From Ramlibacter cellulosilyticus (GTDB lineage: Bacteria; Pseudomonadota; Gammaproteobacteria; Burkholderiales; Burkholderiaceae_C), in the NCBI RefSeq assembly GCF_014297465.1, contig NZ_JACORT010000004.1, positions 124,001 to 188,000 of the forward strand: a stretch of DNA of 64,000 nt, written 5' to 3'. A model generated the notes under the pieces. It did no database searches. It was not told the origin of the DNA and saw nothing but the letters and a program-made list of their open reading frames with translations. The position numbers and the translations under genes are program-made. Positions 35,679-44,583 of the stretch are shown here, piece by piece (position 1 is the stretch's first letter; the number at the start of each line of letters is the position of its first letter).

Positions 35679-35802
35679 CGGTGGGGTTCGCTTCGCTCAC
35701 CTGCGCGCGCTACCGCGCGCCCACCCTGCAGGGAACCGGCGCGGCCGGAATGTAGAGTGGCGACGCGACAGCGTCGGACGGTGAGCAACGCGAACCCCAC
35801 CG
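35679..35802. repeat. Palindromic intergenic repeat, CGGTGGGGTTCGC family, copy 1
   Basis: The left arm CGGTGGGGTTCGCTTCGCTC (from 35679) is an imperfect inverted match to the right arm at 35780-35802. The family recurs at 61330-61434. In both places the element lies between convergent genes, and its right arm ends one base before the stop codon of the minus-strand gene. Confidence 0.8.
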
Positions 35803-35803
35803 A

Positions 35804-36670
35804 TCACCCTCCCCCCTCGCTCGCCGCCCGCCAGAACCCCTCCGCGTGCGGCGTCATCACCTCGGGATCCCGGTACAGCCGGACCTCCACCGGCAGCCGC
35901 CAGTGCACCGGCCCCGCCACCTGCAGGCGCCGCGCCGTGAGCTCCTCCCGGATCAGCGACTCGGGCAGCCACGCCATCCCGCGGCCTTCGAGGGCCATGG
36001 ACTTCAGGACGGACGCGAGCCAAGCCGTGAACACGGTCTGGAACCCGGCCGCCGCCAGCTCCGCGCCGAGCGCGTGCCGCACGATGCGGCCCAGCCCGGA
36101 CTCGTCGCTGAACCCGAGCAGCGCCCGCTCCGGCGCGCCCGCCGCATGCACCGGCAGCAGCATGTCGGTCCCGACGACGATCGACGGGACGCCCGCCGCA
36201 TCCAGTTCGCCACGCCCGCCGGCCGGCGCATGCGCGATCACGAACTGCACCTGCCGCTGCTGCAGCAGCCCCTCGCAGCGCGCGAGCACGTCCGACACCA
36301 GCCGGATCGGCCCGCCCGCCGTGTGCGCCTCCAGCGACTGCAGCCAGCGCGGCACGAAGGTGAAGGACAGCGCGTGGGTCGCGGCCAGGCGCAGCGTCGT
36401 CGCGTTCGCCTCGGCATGGGCGCGCGCCTGCGGCGGCAGCCCGGCCACGCGGGCCAGCAGGTCCTCCGCCTGCGGGCGCAGCCACTCGCCGGCTGCCGTG
36501 AGGCGCGCGGGCTGGGTGCTGCGGTCGAACAGGTCCACGCCCAGCCACTCCTCGAGCGCGCGGATGCGCCGGCTGAACGCCGGCTGCGTCATGTGGCGCT
36601 CCTCCGCGGCGCGCGAGAAGTTGCCGCTGGCGGCGAGCGCGAGGAAGTCCTCCAGCCAGGTGAGGTTCAT
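35804..36670 (-). CDS. LysR family transcriptional regulator
   Basis: A 288-residue LysR protein starting at ATG 36670 (MNLTWLEDFLALAASGNFSRAAEERHMTQPAFSRRI, HTH at about 16-40). The effector domain follows from about residue 90. It is divergent from the D-tartrate dehydratase gene with 90 bp between, so it is probably the regulator of that gene, with tartrate or a product as effector. Its stop codon abuts a palindromic repeat. Confidence 0.9.
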   Translation of the reverse strand: MNLTWLEDFLALAASGNFSRAAEERHMTQPAFSRRIRALEEWLGVDLFDRSTQPARLTAAGEWLRPQAEDLLARVAGLPPQARAHAEANATTLRLAATHALSFTFVPRWLQSLEAHTAGGPIRLVSDVLARCEGLLQQRQVQFVIAHAPAGGRGELDAAGVPSIVVGTDMLLPVHAAGAPERALLGFSDESGLGRIVRHALGAELAAAGFQTVFTAWLASVLKSMALEGRGMAWLPESLIREELTARRLQVAGPVHWRLPVEVRLYRDPEVMTPHAEGFWRAASEGGG

Positions 36671-36760
36671 GGGCGGTGCCGTGGCGGCATGGAAACCGAG
36701 AAAAGAAGCATTGGCGTGCGCGGCGTGCCTTGGCGATGATCCGTTTCCCAAGGAGCATCC

Positions 36761-37924
36761 ATGAAGATCGTCGAGATCCGCGAAAAGACCGTCCCCATCG
36801 CCTCGCCCATCCGCAACGCGTACATCGACTTTAGCAAGATGACGCTGAGCCTCGTCGCCGTGATCACCGACGTGGTCCGCGACGGCAAGCCGGTGGTGGG
36901 CTACGGCTTCAACTCGAACGGCCGCTACGGCCAGGGCCAGCTGATGCGGGAACGCTTCCTGCCGCGCCTGACCGAAGCCAAGCCCGACACCCTCCTGGAC
37001 GCCCGCGGCATCCTCGATCCCCACAAGATCTGGGACACGCTGTTCCGGAACGAGAAGCCCGGCGGCCACGGCGAGCGATCGGTGGCCATCGGCACCATCG
37101 ACATGGCCGTGTGGGACGCGGTGGCGAAGATCGAGAACAAGCCGCTGTTCCAGCTGCTGGCGGACCGCTACGGCGACGGCTCCGTGAACCGCAAGGTGTT
37201 CGTCTATGCGGCCGGCGGCTACTACTACCCGGGCAAGGACGACGCGCAGCTGAAGGACGAGATGCGCAGCTACCTCGACCGCGGCTACTCCGTGGTGAAG
37301 ATGAAGATCGGCGGCGCCTCGCTCGCCGAGGACCAGCGCCGCATCGAGTCGGTGCTGTCCATCCTGAAGGACGGCCAGCGCCTGTGCGTGGACGCCAACG
37401 GCCGCTTCGACATGGACACGGCCATCGCGTACGCGAAGGCGCTGCAGCCGTACAACCTGTTCTGGTACGAGGAAGCCGGCGACCCGCTGGACTACGAGCT
37501 GCAGGCCGTGCTGCGCAACTACTACACCAACCCCATGGCGACGGGCGAGAACCTGTTCTCCATGCAGGACGCGCGCAACCTGGTGCGCTACGGCGGCATG
37601 CGCCCCGACCGCGACTGGCTGCAGTTCGACTGCGCGCTGTCGTACGGGCTGGTCGAATACCTGCGCACGCTGGACATGCTGAAGCAGCACGGCTGGTCAC
37701 CCGCGCGTTGCGTGCCGCACGGCGGCCACCAGATGTCGCTGAACATCGCCGCCGGCCTGGGCCTGGGCGGCAACGAGTCCTATCCGGACCTGTTCCAGCC
37801 CTATGGTGGCTTCCCCGACGGCGTGAAGGTGGACGACAGCTACGTCACCATGCCCGACCTGCCCGGCATCGGCTTCGAAGGCAAGAGCGACCTGATCGCG
37901 GAGATGCGCAAGCTGTCGGCGTGA
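36761..37924 (+). CDS. tarD: D(-)-tartrate dehydratase (enolase superfamily, mandelate racemase subgroup)
   Basis: A 387-residue enolase-superfamily enzyme. The sequence from MKIVEIREKTVPIASPI onward follows the characterised Bradyrhizobium D-tartrate dehydratase very closely from memory. Catalytic and metal-binding residues: Lys180 and Lys182 (VVKMKIGG), Asp211 (VDANGRF), Glu237 (WYEEAG), Glu263 (ATGENLFS) and His320 (CVPHGGHQ). It converts D-tartrate to oxaloacetate in the cytoplasm. AAGGAG precedes the ATG. A LysR regulator is divergent. No dicarboxylate transporter is adjacent. Confidence 0.92.
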   Translation: MKIVEIREKTVPIASPIRNAYIDFSKMTLSLVAVITDVVRDGKPVVGYGFNSNGRYGQGQLMRERFLPRLTEAKPDTLLDARGILDPHKIWDTLFRNEKPGGHGERSVAIGTIDMAVWDAVAKIENKPLFQLLADRYGDGSVNRKVFVYAAGGYYYPGKDDAQLKDEMRSYLDRGYSVVKMKIGGASLAEDQRRIESVLSILKDGQRLCVDANGRFDMDTAIAYAKALQPYNLFWYEEAGDPLDYELQAVLRNYYTNPMATGENLFSMQDARNLVRYGGMRPDRDWLQFDCALSYGLVEYLRTLDMLKQHGWSPARCVPHGGHQMSLNIAAGLGLGGNESYPDLFQPYGGFPDGVKVDDSYVTMPDLPGIGFEGKSDLIAEMRKLSA

Positions 37925-38033
37925 TCGACGGCGCCGGACGGCGTGGATCGCACGCCACATCGTCCGCGCATGCCTGTTCGCGTCCCGAGGACGATGCGCT
38001 ACGCTCCCGGCCACAACGACCGGGAGGAGATCG

Positions 38034-39038
38034 ATGGGAGTGATTCGCTGGGGGGCCGCGGCCCTCGCGGCTGCGTTCGCCCTGCACGCGCATGCGGCCG
38101 GCGAGGATGCTGGGATGCGCGAGCAGATCCGCGACGAGGTGCAGCGCCTGTTCGCGGCGGGCGACTATCGCAAGCTCGAGGCGAGCTACAACGACGTGCT
38201 GGCGAAGCGTGCCAGGACCTACAGCGGCGAGTACATGGCCGACGTCATGCGCAAGGCGGTGGCGGAAGTGCCGGGAGCGCCCGCCGGAGACCACGGCATC
38301 TGGGAACGGAAGGAACGCGCACTGCAGGACTGGCTGCGGCAGTACCCCCGGTCGACGCTGGCAGCGGTGGGACTCTCGCGCACCTACCTCTCCCATGGAT
38401 GGGCCTGGCGGGGCGGCGGCTACTCGCGCGACGTCAGCGACCAGGGGCGGCAAAAGATGGCGGAGTACACGCAGCGCGCCTACGACACGTTGATGGCGCA
38501 GCAGGACGCCGGCCGCAGCGACCCTTACTGGTATGCGCAGATGCTCATGGTCTCGCGCATGCAGGGCTGGCCCCGCGAGCGATTCGTCCAGCTCGCCGGC
38601 GAGGCGACCCAGGCCTTCCCGCTGAACCAGGACATCTACCTGGCGGCCGCCAACCGCCTGCTGCCGCAGTGGGGCGGCAGCATGGAGGCGTTCGAAGGCT
38701 TCGCCGACTACGCCGTGCAGCGGTCCCGCGCGAGCGAAGGTGAATCCATGTTCGCGCGCATCTACGTGGGGATGGCGGAGCAGATGCACCTGGACCTGTC
38801 GGCGCCCGGCAGTCCGTGGCCGCGCATCCGCGCCGGCTTCGAGGACCTCGTGAAGCGCTACCCCGACAGCTCCAACCTGAACCAGTACGCCTGGTGGGCG
38901 TGCCAGGCGCGGGACATGGAGACCGCACGCAAGGTCCTGGCGCGCATCGGGGACCAGGTCGAGCCGGACGTCTGGCCCTCGCGTGCCAACTACGTGCGCT
39001 GCATGCAAGCCGCCGGCGTGCAGAGGGCGACGCCTTGA
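38034..39038 (+). CDS. Secreted DUF4034-like protein 1
   Basis: A 334-residue protein with a Sec signal peptide (MGVIRWGAAALAAAFALHAHAAG). The mature part is helical, with FAAGDYRKLEASYNDVLAKRARTYSG and a TPR-like middle (QDWLRQYPRSTLAAVGLSRTYL); the pattern resembles DUF4034. The next gene starts within its stop codon (TTGA overlap) and encodes a paralogue, so the two arose by tandem duplication. Function unknown; probably periplasmic. Confidence 0.75.
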   Translation: MGVIRWGAAALAAAFALHAHAAGEDAGMREQIRDEVQRLFAAGDYRKLEASYNDVLAKRARTYSGEYMADVMRKAVAEVPGAPAGDHGIWERKERALQDWLRQYPRSTLAAVGLSRTYLSHGWAWRGGGYSRDVSDQGRQKMAEYTQRAYDTLMAQQDAGRSDPYWYAQMLMVSRMQGWPRERFVQLAGEATQAFPLNQDIYLAAANRLLPQWGGSMEAFEGFADYAVQRSRASEGESMFARIYVGMAEQMHLDLSAPGSPWPRIRAGFEDLVKRYPDSSNLNQYAWWACQARDMETARKVLARIGDQVEPDVWPSRANYVRCMQAAGVQRATP

Positions 39039-40021
39039 TCCGCGCGGCGGCCCTGGCGGTCGCCCTCCTGAGCGCCGGTGCCTTCCCCTCCGTGCACGCG
39101 GAGATCAGCGACGTGAAGGACGTCCACGCGGCGTTCGCGGCGCAACGCTACGACGAGATCGAGGCGCTCTACGACAAGGTCCTGCGCGAGCGCAGGCGCG
39201 CGGCCGACGGGCGTTTCCAGTCCGAGGTGTTCCTGGGCAACCTGCCCTGGTACTCGGACGACGACCCGGCCAGCGAGAGTTACTGGCCGAAGGTGGATGC
39301 TGCGACGGCCGCCTGGCTCGCGCACTCGCCCGGTTCGCCGCTGGCCGCCATGGTGCGCGCGCACGTGCTGGCCCGCCGGGGCAACAGGCTGTCGGCCATC
39401 GGCCGCTGGAAGGAAGTGGACGCACTCGTGGCCGAAGCGCGCCGCCTCCTGGCCGGCGCTCGCGAGCAAGGCAAGAGGGATGCGAACTGGCATGCAGTGC
39501 GCCTGCGGGTGCTCGGGGTGGAGGGCGTGCCGCGCGAGGACGTGCTGGATGCGATCCATGCGGCCGCGGCGGTGGACCCGTACCCCTTGCGTCCCTGGCA
39601 GTTCGCCGCGCTCGCGCTGTCGCCGGATGGCCGCTCCACCGGCGACCTGCCCTGGCTCATGCGGCTCGCCGTGGAGCGCACCCGCACGACCGAGGGCACG
39701 ACCATGTATGCGCGGGTGCTCGCGTCCGCGTACTGGCACTTCCCCCATCTCGCGGCGCATCCCTTCGGGCACGACGCGCTGGACTGGAACGTGGCGCACC
39801 GCAGCTTCACCGAGCTGAAGCAGCGCTACCCGGAAGGCTACGAACCGAATCTCCACGGCGCGCTCGCCTGCTTGGCCGGCGACCGCGCGGTCACGGCAGC
39901 GGCCCTGGCACAGGCCGGCGCGTACGCGAGAGAGGACGTGTGGAAGATCTGGGGTGGCGACAAGCACCTCGCCCGGTGCAGGGCATGGAGCACGGGCGAG
40001 GCGCAGGGTCCGCGCGCCTGA
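39035..40021 (+). CDS. Secreted DUF4034-like protein 2
   Basis: A 328-residue protein starting at TTG 39035, overlapping the previous stop by four bases. It has a signal peptide (MIRAAALAVALLSAGAFPSVHA). FAAQRYDEIEALYDKVLRERRRAADG aligns with the same region of the preceding protein, as does AAWLAHSPGSPLAAMVRAHVLARRG. The two paralogues have diverged strongly, so the duplication is not recent. Translational coupling suggests that they are made in equal amounts. Confidence 0.75.
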   Translation: MIRAAALAVALLSAGAFPSVHAEISDVKDVHAAFAAQRYDEIEALYDKVLRERRRAADGRFQSEVFLGNLPWYSDDDPASESYWPKVDAATAAWLAHSPGSPLAAMVRAHVLARRGNRLSAIGRWKEVDALVAEARRLLAGAREQGKRDANWHAVRLRVLGVEGVPREDVLDAIHAAAAVDPYPLRPWQFAALALSPDGRSTGDLPWLMRLAVERTRTTEGTTMYARVLASAYWHFPHLAAHPFGHDALDWNVAHRSFTELKQRYPEGYEPNLHGALACLAGDRAVTAAALAQAGAYAREDVWKIWGGDKHLARCRAWSTGEAQGPRA

Positions 40022-40071
40022 GTGCCACCCGTCCCCGCGCACCCGCCGTTCAACGGATCCCGTCCACGTTA

Positions 40072-40100
40072 CGTTCACGCGCGCGCCGCCGGCGTGAACG
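40072..40100. repeat. Inverted repeat downstream of the DUF4034-like pair
   Basis: CGTTCACGC (40072-40080) and GCGTGAACG (40092-40100) form a perfect 9-bp stem around 11 GC-rich bases, 50 bp after the second DUF4034-like gene. There is no T-tract. It could be a weak terminator or an operator. The remainder of the 282-bp gap to 40304 shows only TACAGT (about 40275), a possible -10. Confidence 0.5.
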
Positions 40101-40303
40101 AGTGCCGGGACGAACCGCCCGTCCCGCGCGCCGCACCGCCCGGGCCCCTGCGACGGGCGCGGTTTGTGAGCCCTCGTGATCCGGCGTGAGCAGCTGTGAC
40201 AGCCATGCGTTGCTGGCTGCCAAACGGCGGCGCCGGGCGGCCGGAGCGGATTGCCCGCTCACCTGCCTCCTCCCTACAGTGGCCCGACACCAGGAGGAGC
40301 GTC

Positions 40304-41383
40304 ATGAAGTCCACCGCCTCTCACGTCCGGGCCGCCGTCCTCGCGGTGGCCGCCCTGCTCGCACCGCGCGCCGATGCGCAGCAGCAGCCGCAAGTACCTC
40401 CCGCCGTCGCCGGCCTGGCGCGCGCGATCGCCGCCGAACTCGTCATGCACTGCCCGCTGGCGGACGCGGACGACGCGGGCGCCTTCGAAAGCTGCCGCGC
40501 CGCGCTGGAGGAAGGCGGCGTGCTGCGCAAGTCCCTGCCCGACTTCGTGCTGTGGGGCCGCGAAGGCGCGGAGCCGGCGCGCGCGCTGGAGCGCGGCACC
40601 TTCGCGCAGCTCGCGCCGGAGGTGTGGACGCGCCTGTACGCACCGCTCTTCATGTTCAACGGCAACCACCGCGTGGAATGGGTGGCGGCCGAGAACCAGT
40701 TCGTGATCCGCCTCGAGGCCGCCTTCCGCAACCGCCTCGCGCCCGGCCAGTTCCCCTATCCCTTCTGGCACGACGAGGCGACCTGGTCCGCGTACCAGCA
40801 TGCGAACGGCGTGCTGCTGTGGGTGCAGCCGCAGACGGGGCGCGTGCACGTCGCGCAGTTCACCGAGCGCGCCGCCACGCCGCCGCTCCAGCCCGTGTCG
40901 CCCGTCGCCCGCCGCTTCGAAGGCCAGTGGTCCTGGACGGATGCGGCCGGCCGCATGCAGCCCGCCGTGACGCTGTTCGACGGCCAGTACCGCGCCGGCA
41001 ACCCGCACCGCCCCGCGATCGACCGGACCTGGCGCGACCTCGCGCTGCAGCTGCGCGAGGCGGATTGCAGCCGCTGCCACGCGCCCGACAACGCGGAACG
41101 CAGCCGCCGGCTGGTGCTGCTGTCCAGCCCGGCCCATGCCGCCGGCGAGATAGAGCGCGTGATCCGCGTCGTGCGGGAGCCCACCCCGCGGCTGAAAGTC
41201 CATGCCCTGTCCGCGGACGACAAGCAGTGGCTGCTGCAGAGCGCCGAGGCCTTCCGCGACACCGTGCGCAGCGCGCGGGCCTGGGAAGCGGAGGCGGCGC
41301 GGCGCGACCAGGCACGCGAAGGGCAAGGCGCCGAGCGCGCGGTGTCGCTGCGTGCCGAGACCGAGCTGCGCCTGCGCCCCTAG
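40304..41383 (+). CDS. Secreted protein with a single CxxCH heme-binding motif
   Basis: A 359-residue protein from ATG 40304 after AGGAGGAG, with a signal peptide (VRAAVLAVAALLAPRADAQ). One CxxCH motif (DCSRCHAPDN, about residue 264) sits in the C-terminal third, consistent with covalent heme and a cytochrome c-like role, but the rest does not look like a standard cytochrome domain. Trp/Phe-rich segments (FMFNGNHRVEW, FPYPFWHDEATWSAYQHANGV) fill the middle. Its TAG stop lies inside the 6-bp target duplication of the IS481 element, so the gene is intact and the insertion fell at its end. Confidence 0.75.
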   Translation: MKSTASHVRAAVLAVAALLAPRADAQQQPQVPPAVAGLARAIAAELVMHCPLADADDAGAFESCRAALEEGGVLRKSLPDFVLWGREGAEPARALERGTFAQLAPEVWTRLYAPLFMFNGNHRVEWVAAENQFVIRLEAAFRNRLAPGQFPYPFWHDEATWSAYQHANGVLLWVQPQTGRVHVAQFTERAATPPLQPVSPVARRFEGQWSWTDAAGRMQPAVTLFDGQYRAGNPHRPAIDRTWRDLALQLREADCSRCHAPDNAERSRRLVLLSSPAHAAGEIERVIRVVREPTPRLKVHALSADDKQWLLQSAEAFRDTVRSARAWEAEAARRDQAREGQGAERAVSLRAETELRLRP

Positions 41384-42330
41384 CTGTGAAGTGTCAACAG
41401 GTTCTTTCGAGGAATCGAAAGACGTGAAACGGGCGCCGCCAGGTTGATGCCGTGGTGAGGGCGGTGCCAGTTGTAGAAGTGCGTCCAGGCCGGCAGGGCC
41501 TGCCGGCGCTGCTCTGAGTTCTCGTAGCGGCGGCCGTAAGCCCATTCGCGCAATGCCGATTGGATGAAGCGCTCGGCCTTGCCGTTGGTCTGCGGGCGAA
41601 ATGCGCGGGTGAACTTCTGCGTCACACCCAGCTCGAGGCAAGCCTCGGAGAACAATGCAGAGTGGAACGACATACCGTTGTCCGTCAGTACGCGCTGGAT
41701 CGGCACCCCCCAGCTATGGAAGTGGCTCACAGCCGCGCGTAGGAATGCCGCGGCGCTGTGCCGCGTCTCGTCCGGATACACCTGGGTGAAAGCCGCCCGG
41801 CTGTGGTCATCCACGGCAACGAAGACGTAGTCCCAGCCGACGTCACGGGCGCGCTGGCTACGGTCGCCGGTAATGCGGTGGCCCGCCTTGTCAAAGCGCC
41901 CGAGCTTTTTGATGTCGACGTGCAGCAGCTCGCCGGGGTGCTCACGCTCGTAGCGCTGCACGGGCTCAGCAGGGCCCAGATCACTCAGGCGGGACAGCCC
42001 CGCCCGACGCAGCACGCGGCTGACGGTGGCCTTGGATACGCCCATGTAGGAGGCGATGCGCGCTTGCAGGAACAGCTTGCGGCGCAACTCCACGATGGCC
42101 AGAGCCACATGCGGGGCGATCGAGCGGGGAGACCTCTCGGGCTTGGACGATTTGTCCAGCAACCCGGCCGCGCCGCCAGCCAGGTAGCGTCCCAGCCACT
42201 TGCGTGCCGTCACGGCGCTGACGCCCTGCTTGGCCGCGGCCTCTGAGGCAGAAAAACCGCCTTCGACGATGTCTTGAACCATCTCCAGGCGACGAAGGTA
42301 CGTCAATCGGGCATTCTTATGGGTGTTCAT
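41380..42330 (-). CDS. IS481 family transposase
   Basis: A 316-residue DDE transposase: an N-terminal helix-turn-helix (GFSASEAAAKQGVSAVTARKW), then the rve integrase core with Asp139 (HVDIKKLG), Asp217 (LTDNGMSF) and Glu253 (NGKAERFIQ). The length and motif spacing are those of IS481. The gene appears intact. Its last codons run through the left terminal repeat, and its TAG stop is provided by the target-site duplication outside the element. Confidence 0.95.
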   Translation of the reverse strand: MNTHKNARLTYLRRLEMVQDIVEGGFSASEAAAKQGVSAVTARKWLGRYLAGGAAGLLDKSSKPERSPRSIAPHVALAIVELRRKLFLQARIASYMGVSKATVSRVLRRAGLSRLSDLGPAEPVQRYEREHPGELLHVDIKKLGRFDKAGHRITGDRSQRARDVGWDYVFVAVDDHSRAAFTQVYPDETRHSAAAFLRAAVSHFHSWGVPIQRVLTDNGMSFHSALFSEACLELGVTQKFTRAFRPQTNGKAERFIQSALREWAYGRRYENSEQRRQALPAWTHFYNWHRPHHGINLAAPVSRLSIPRKNLLTLHS

Positions 42331-42427
42331 CCGGTTTGGAAATCTTGGTTGACGGGGGGTTTGGCGATTCCCAGTCTCTCAAAACCTCTCCGGGTGAACA
42401 CCCGCAATAACCTATTGAACCTTCACA
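41385..42427 (-). mobile_element. Complete IS481-type insertion sequence, 1043 bp
   Basis: The ends are imperfect inverted repeats: TGTGAAGTGTCAACAGGTT at the left (from 41385) and TGTGAAGGTTCAATAGGTTA read inward from 42427. It is flanked by a 6-bp direct repeat CCTAGC (41379-41384 and 42428-42433), which fits the NCTAGN target known for IS481. It is probably a recent insertion, because the duplication is perfect and the transposase is intact. Confidence 0.95.
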
Positions 42428-42577
42428 CCTAGCGCGCGCGCCGCTGCGCGTGACATCGGTCGCGGCCGGGCCAGGCCGCGGTGTAGGACCGCGCCGCGAA
42501 TCGCTGTCCCGCACGTCACGGCCCAGCATCCGCTGTCGCACACTCCCGGCCGAAGAAGCAGTACAGGGAGTGTCAGC

Positions 42578-42904
42578 ATGGAAAGGATCTGGGGGCCGGT
42601 CAACGGCTTCTACCTCGCCGCCTACGCCGCCCCCGTGGGGGATGGCGATCGTTTCAGCAGCTATGCCAAGGTCTGCTGGAGCCGTCCGGACAGCTACTGG
42701 GACGCCGACTGCGCGTTCAAGATCTTCGGCGGCGAGCACCATCGCTCGCTCGAGGGCGCGCTGAGCGCCGTCGCGATGGAGGCGCGCAACGAGATCTCCT
42801 ACCTGCCCCGCCACGCGCGCACGCTCGCCGAGCAGCGCCGGCGCGACCACGTGCCGGTGCCGCGCCTGTTCGTGACCTCGTTCTTCCGGCACCGCTGGGC
42901 CTGA
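42578..42904 (+). CDS. Hypothetical small protein
   Basis: A 108-residue cytoplasmic protein (MERIWGPVNGFYLAAYAAPVGDGDRF...) with many aromatic residues (SYAKVCWSRPDSYWDADCAFKIFG) and a helical C-terminal half ending in RRDHVPVPRLFVTSFFRHRWA. It has no signal peptide. The pattern suggests a small compact domain; no family recognised. It lies just downstream of the IS481 insertion. Confidence 0.65.
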   Translation: MERIWGPVNGFYLAAYAAPVGDGDRFSSYAKVCWSRPDSYWDADCAFKIFGGEHHRSLEGALSAVAMEARNEISYLPRHARTLAEQRRRDHVPVPRLFVTSFFRHRWA

Positions 42905-43003
42905 GCCGCAAGCTGCTGTTTTTGTAGCAGGCAACCCACACCCCGAGGGACCATGCGCGCTTTTGCTGGACGGCCGGCCGACGAAGCTCTGAAAATCGTA
43001 GCA

Positions 43004-43486
43004 ATGGCCGACACCATGCCCACTTACTACGACGTGCTCCAGGTCGAGCGCGACGCGACGCCCGAGCGGGTGCGCGCCGCCTACCGCAAGCTCGCGCAGA
43101 AGTACCACCCGGACAAGATGCCGGGCAACGTGAACGCGGTGCGGGCGATGGCGGCCATCAATGCGGCCTACGAGGTGCTGTCGGACGCGCACCGCCGCGC
43201 CGAACACGACCTGTGGATCCGGCGCGCGTCGCAGACGAGCCAGCCCGCCCCCGCGGCGGCGCCCCTGCCCGCGAACATCTGGGCCTACCTGCATCCCGCC
43301 ACGAACTGGCCCTGGTACCTGCTGTTCGGGACCCTCGCCGTCGCGCTCGGCACCGTCGCCACGGCCATGTACCTCACGGCCATGCCCGCCCGGGCGGCTT
43401 CCTACCCCATGGCCCAGCCGTGCGCGGCCACCGTCGCCGCCGCTCCCGCCGCCGGTACCACGACGCCCTGCCGCCACCGCACCTGA
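43004..43486 (+). CDS. J-domain protein with a C-terminal membrane anchor
   Basis: A 160-residue protein: a J domain at residues 5-70 (YYDVLQVERDATPERVRAAYRKLAQKYHPDK, HPD motif present), a linker, then one hydrophobic segment (WYLLFGTLAVALGTVATAMYL) and a short tail. The HPD motif should stimulate an Hsp70 (DnaK) ATPase at the membrane. There are no Gly/Phe or zinc-finger regions, so it is a class C J-protein. ATG 43004 is chosen; an upstream in-frame ATG at 42953 would add 17 residues. Confidence 0.85.
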   Translation: MADTMPTYYDVLQVERDATPERVRAAYRKLAQKYHPDKMPGNVNAVRAMAAINAAYEVLSDAHRRAEHDLWIRRASQTSQPAPAAAPLPANIWAYLHPATNWPWYLLFGTLAVALGTVATAMYLTAMPARAASYPMAQPCAATVAAAPAAGTTTPCRHRT

Positions 43487-43601
43487 GCCGCAGGACATCC
43501 CTGCGGCAGGCCAGACGCCGCTGACGGGCAGAACCGCCGGGGTCCGATCCCGTTGCGACCAGCCCGGCCGCACCTTCTCCTTGTTCCGACAAGGAGATGA
43601 C

Positions 43602-44147
43602 ATGAAGCACAAGACCCTCATCGCCGCCGCGCTGGCCGCCAGCGCCTTCGCGGGCCTCGGCGTGGCCCAGGCCGCGCCTGCCGTCGTGGCCGGCACCACC
43701 CCCTACGGCAACAGCGGCTCCGTCCCCTATTACGGCGGCGGCACCGCCCCGTACTACGGCAGCACGGCACCGTACTACGGCAACACCCAGGTGTACACGT
43801 ACCCCTCGAACACGGTCGTGGTGCAAGGTGCGCCGCCGGCCCCGATCTACGAGAGCGTGCCCGCCTCGCGCGAAGGCTACATCTGGGCGCCGGGCCACTA
43901 CGTGTGGGAGAACGGCCGCTACCACTGGCGCGGCGGTGAATGGATGGCCTCCCGCCCCGGCTACGCCTGGCAGGCCGCGCGCTGGGAACAGCGCAGCGAC
44001 GGCTCGTGGTACCTCGTGGGCGGCACCTGGGTGCGCACCGACAACGTGGCCTACGGCGACAACCGCCGCGGCCCGTACGGTGACCGCGACGGCGACGGCG
44101 TGATCAACCGCGACGACAACTATCCGCGCAATCCGAACCGCTGGTAA
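43602..44147 (+). CDS. YXWGXW-repeat type secreted protein
   Basis: A 181-residue protein with a signal peptide (MKHKTLIAAALAASAFAGLGVAQA), a Tyr/Gly/Ser-rich low-complexity region (YYGGGTAPYYGSTAPYYG), then the W/Y repeat block GYIWAPGHYVWENGRYHW, GEWMASRPGYAWQAARWEQ and DGSWYLVGGTWV typical of YXWGXW-repeat proteins. The C-terminus is a charged DGDG segment. Such proteins are outer-membrane or periplasmic in betaproteobacteria, with unknown function. It overlaps the convergent AHSA1 gene by 44 bp. Confidence 0.85.
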   Translation: MKHKTLIAAALAASAFAGLGVAQAAPAVVAGTTPYGNSGSVPYYGGGTAPYYGSTAPYYGNTQVYTYPSNTVVVQGAPPAPIYESVPASREGYIWAPGHYVWENGRYHWRGGEWMASRPGYAWQAARWEQRSDGSWYLVGGTWVRTDNVAYGDNRRGPYGDRDGDGVINRDDNYPRNPNRW

Positions 44148-44583
44148 GCCAGCGTTCGAGCTTCGCCAGGGTGCCCGTCCAGCCGCGTTCGTGGCTGTCG
44201 CGGGCAGCCTGGTCGAAGAAGCGGTCGTGGAGGAACGCGAGCTCCGTGCCTCCGGGCACGGGTTGGAGTTCGATGCACACCCGTGAGACGCGCTCGGGCG
44301 TGCTGTGCCACGCCCAGCTGAAGACCAGCCGCCGGGGCGCCTCCACCTCCTCGTAGCGGCCGCCGACCTCGTGCTCCTCGCCATCGGGCGTGCGGAAGCG
44401 GATGCGGTAGGCACCGCCCGGGCGCACGTCGAGTTCCGCGTGCGTCACCGAATGCGGCTCGCCGGGGCCGAACCAGGCGCTCAGCGCCTGCGGGTCGGTC
44501 CACGCGCGCCAGACTTTTTCGGGGGCGACGGGGTAGCGGCGCGTGAGCCGGAGCTGCGGCTTTTCGCCGACGGGGCGGTCCAT
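44104..44583 (-). CDS. SRPBCC/AHSA1 domain protein
   Basis: A 159-residue protein of the activator-of-Hsp90-like SRPBCC family: RLTRRYPVAPEKVWRAWTDPQALSAWFGP, GGAYRIRFRTPDG, then GWTGTLAKLERWL at the end. It is the last gene of an operon with ArsR, VOC and GFA proteins; the ArsR reading frame overlaps it by 103 bp. The pairing of ArsR with AHSA1 is common; the SRPBCC protein probably binds a small hydrophobic ligand sensed by the regulator (inference). Confidence 0.9.
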   Translation of the reverse strand: MDRPVGEKPQLRLTRRYPVAPEKVWRAWTDPQALSAWFGPGEPHSVTHAELDVRPGGAYRIRFRTPDGEEHEVGGRYEEVEAPRRLVFSWAWHSTPERVSRVCIELQPVPGGTELAFLHDRFFDQAARDSHERGWTGTLAKLERWLTSGSDCADSCRRG

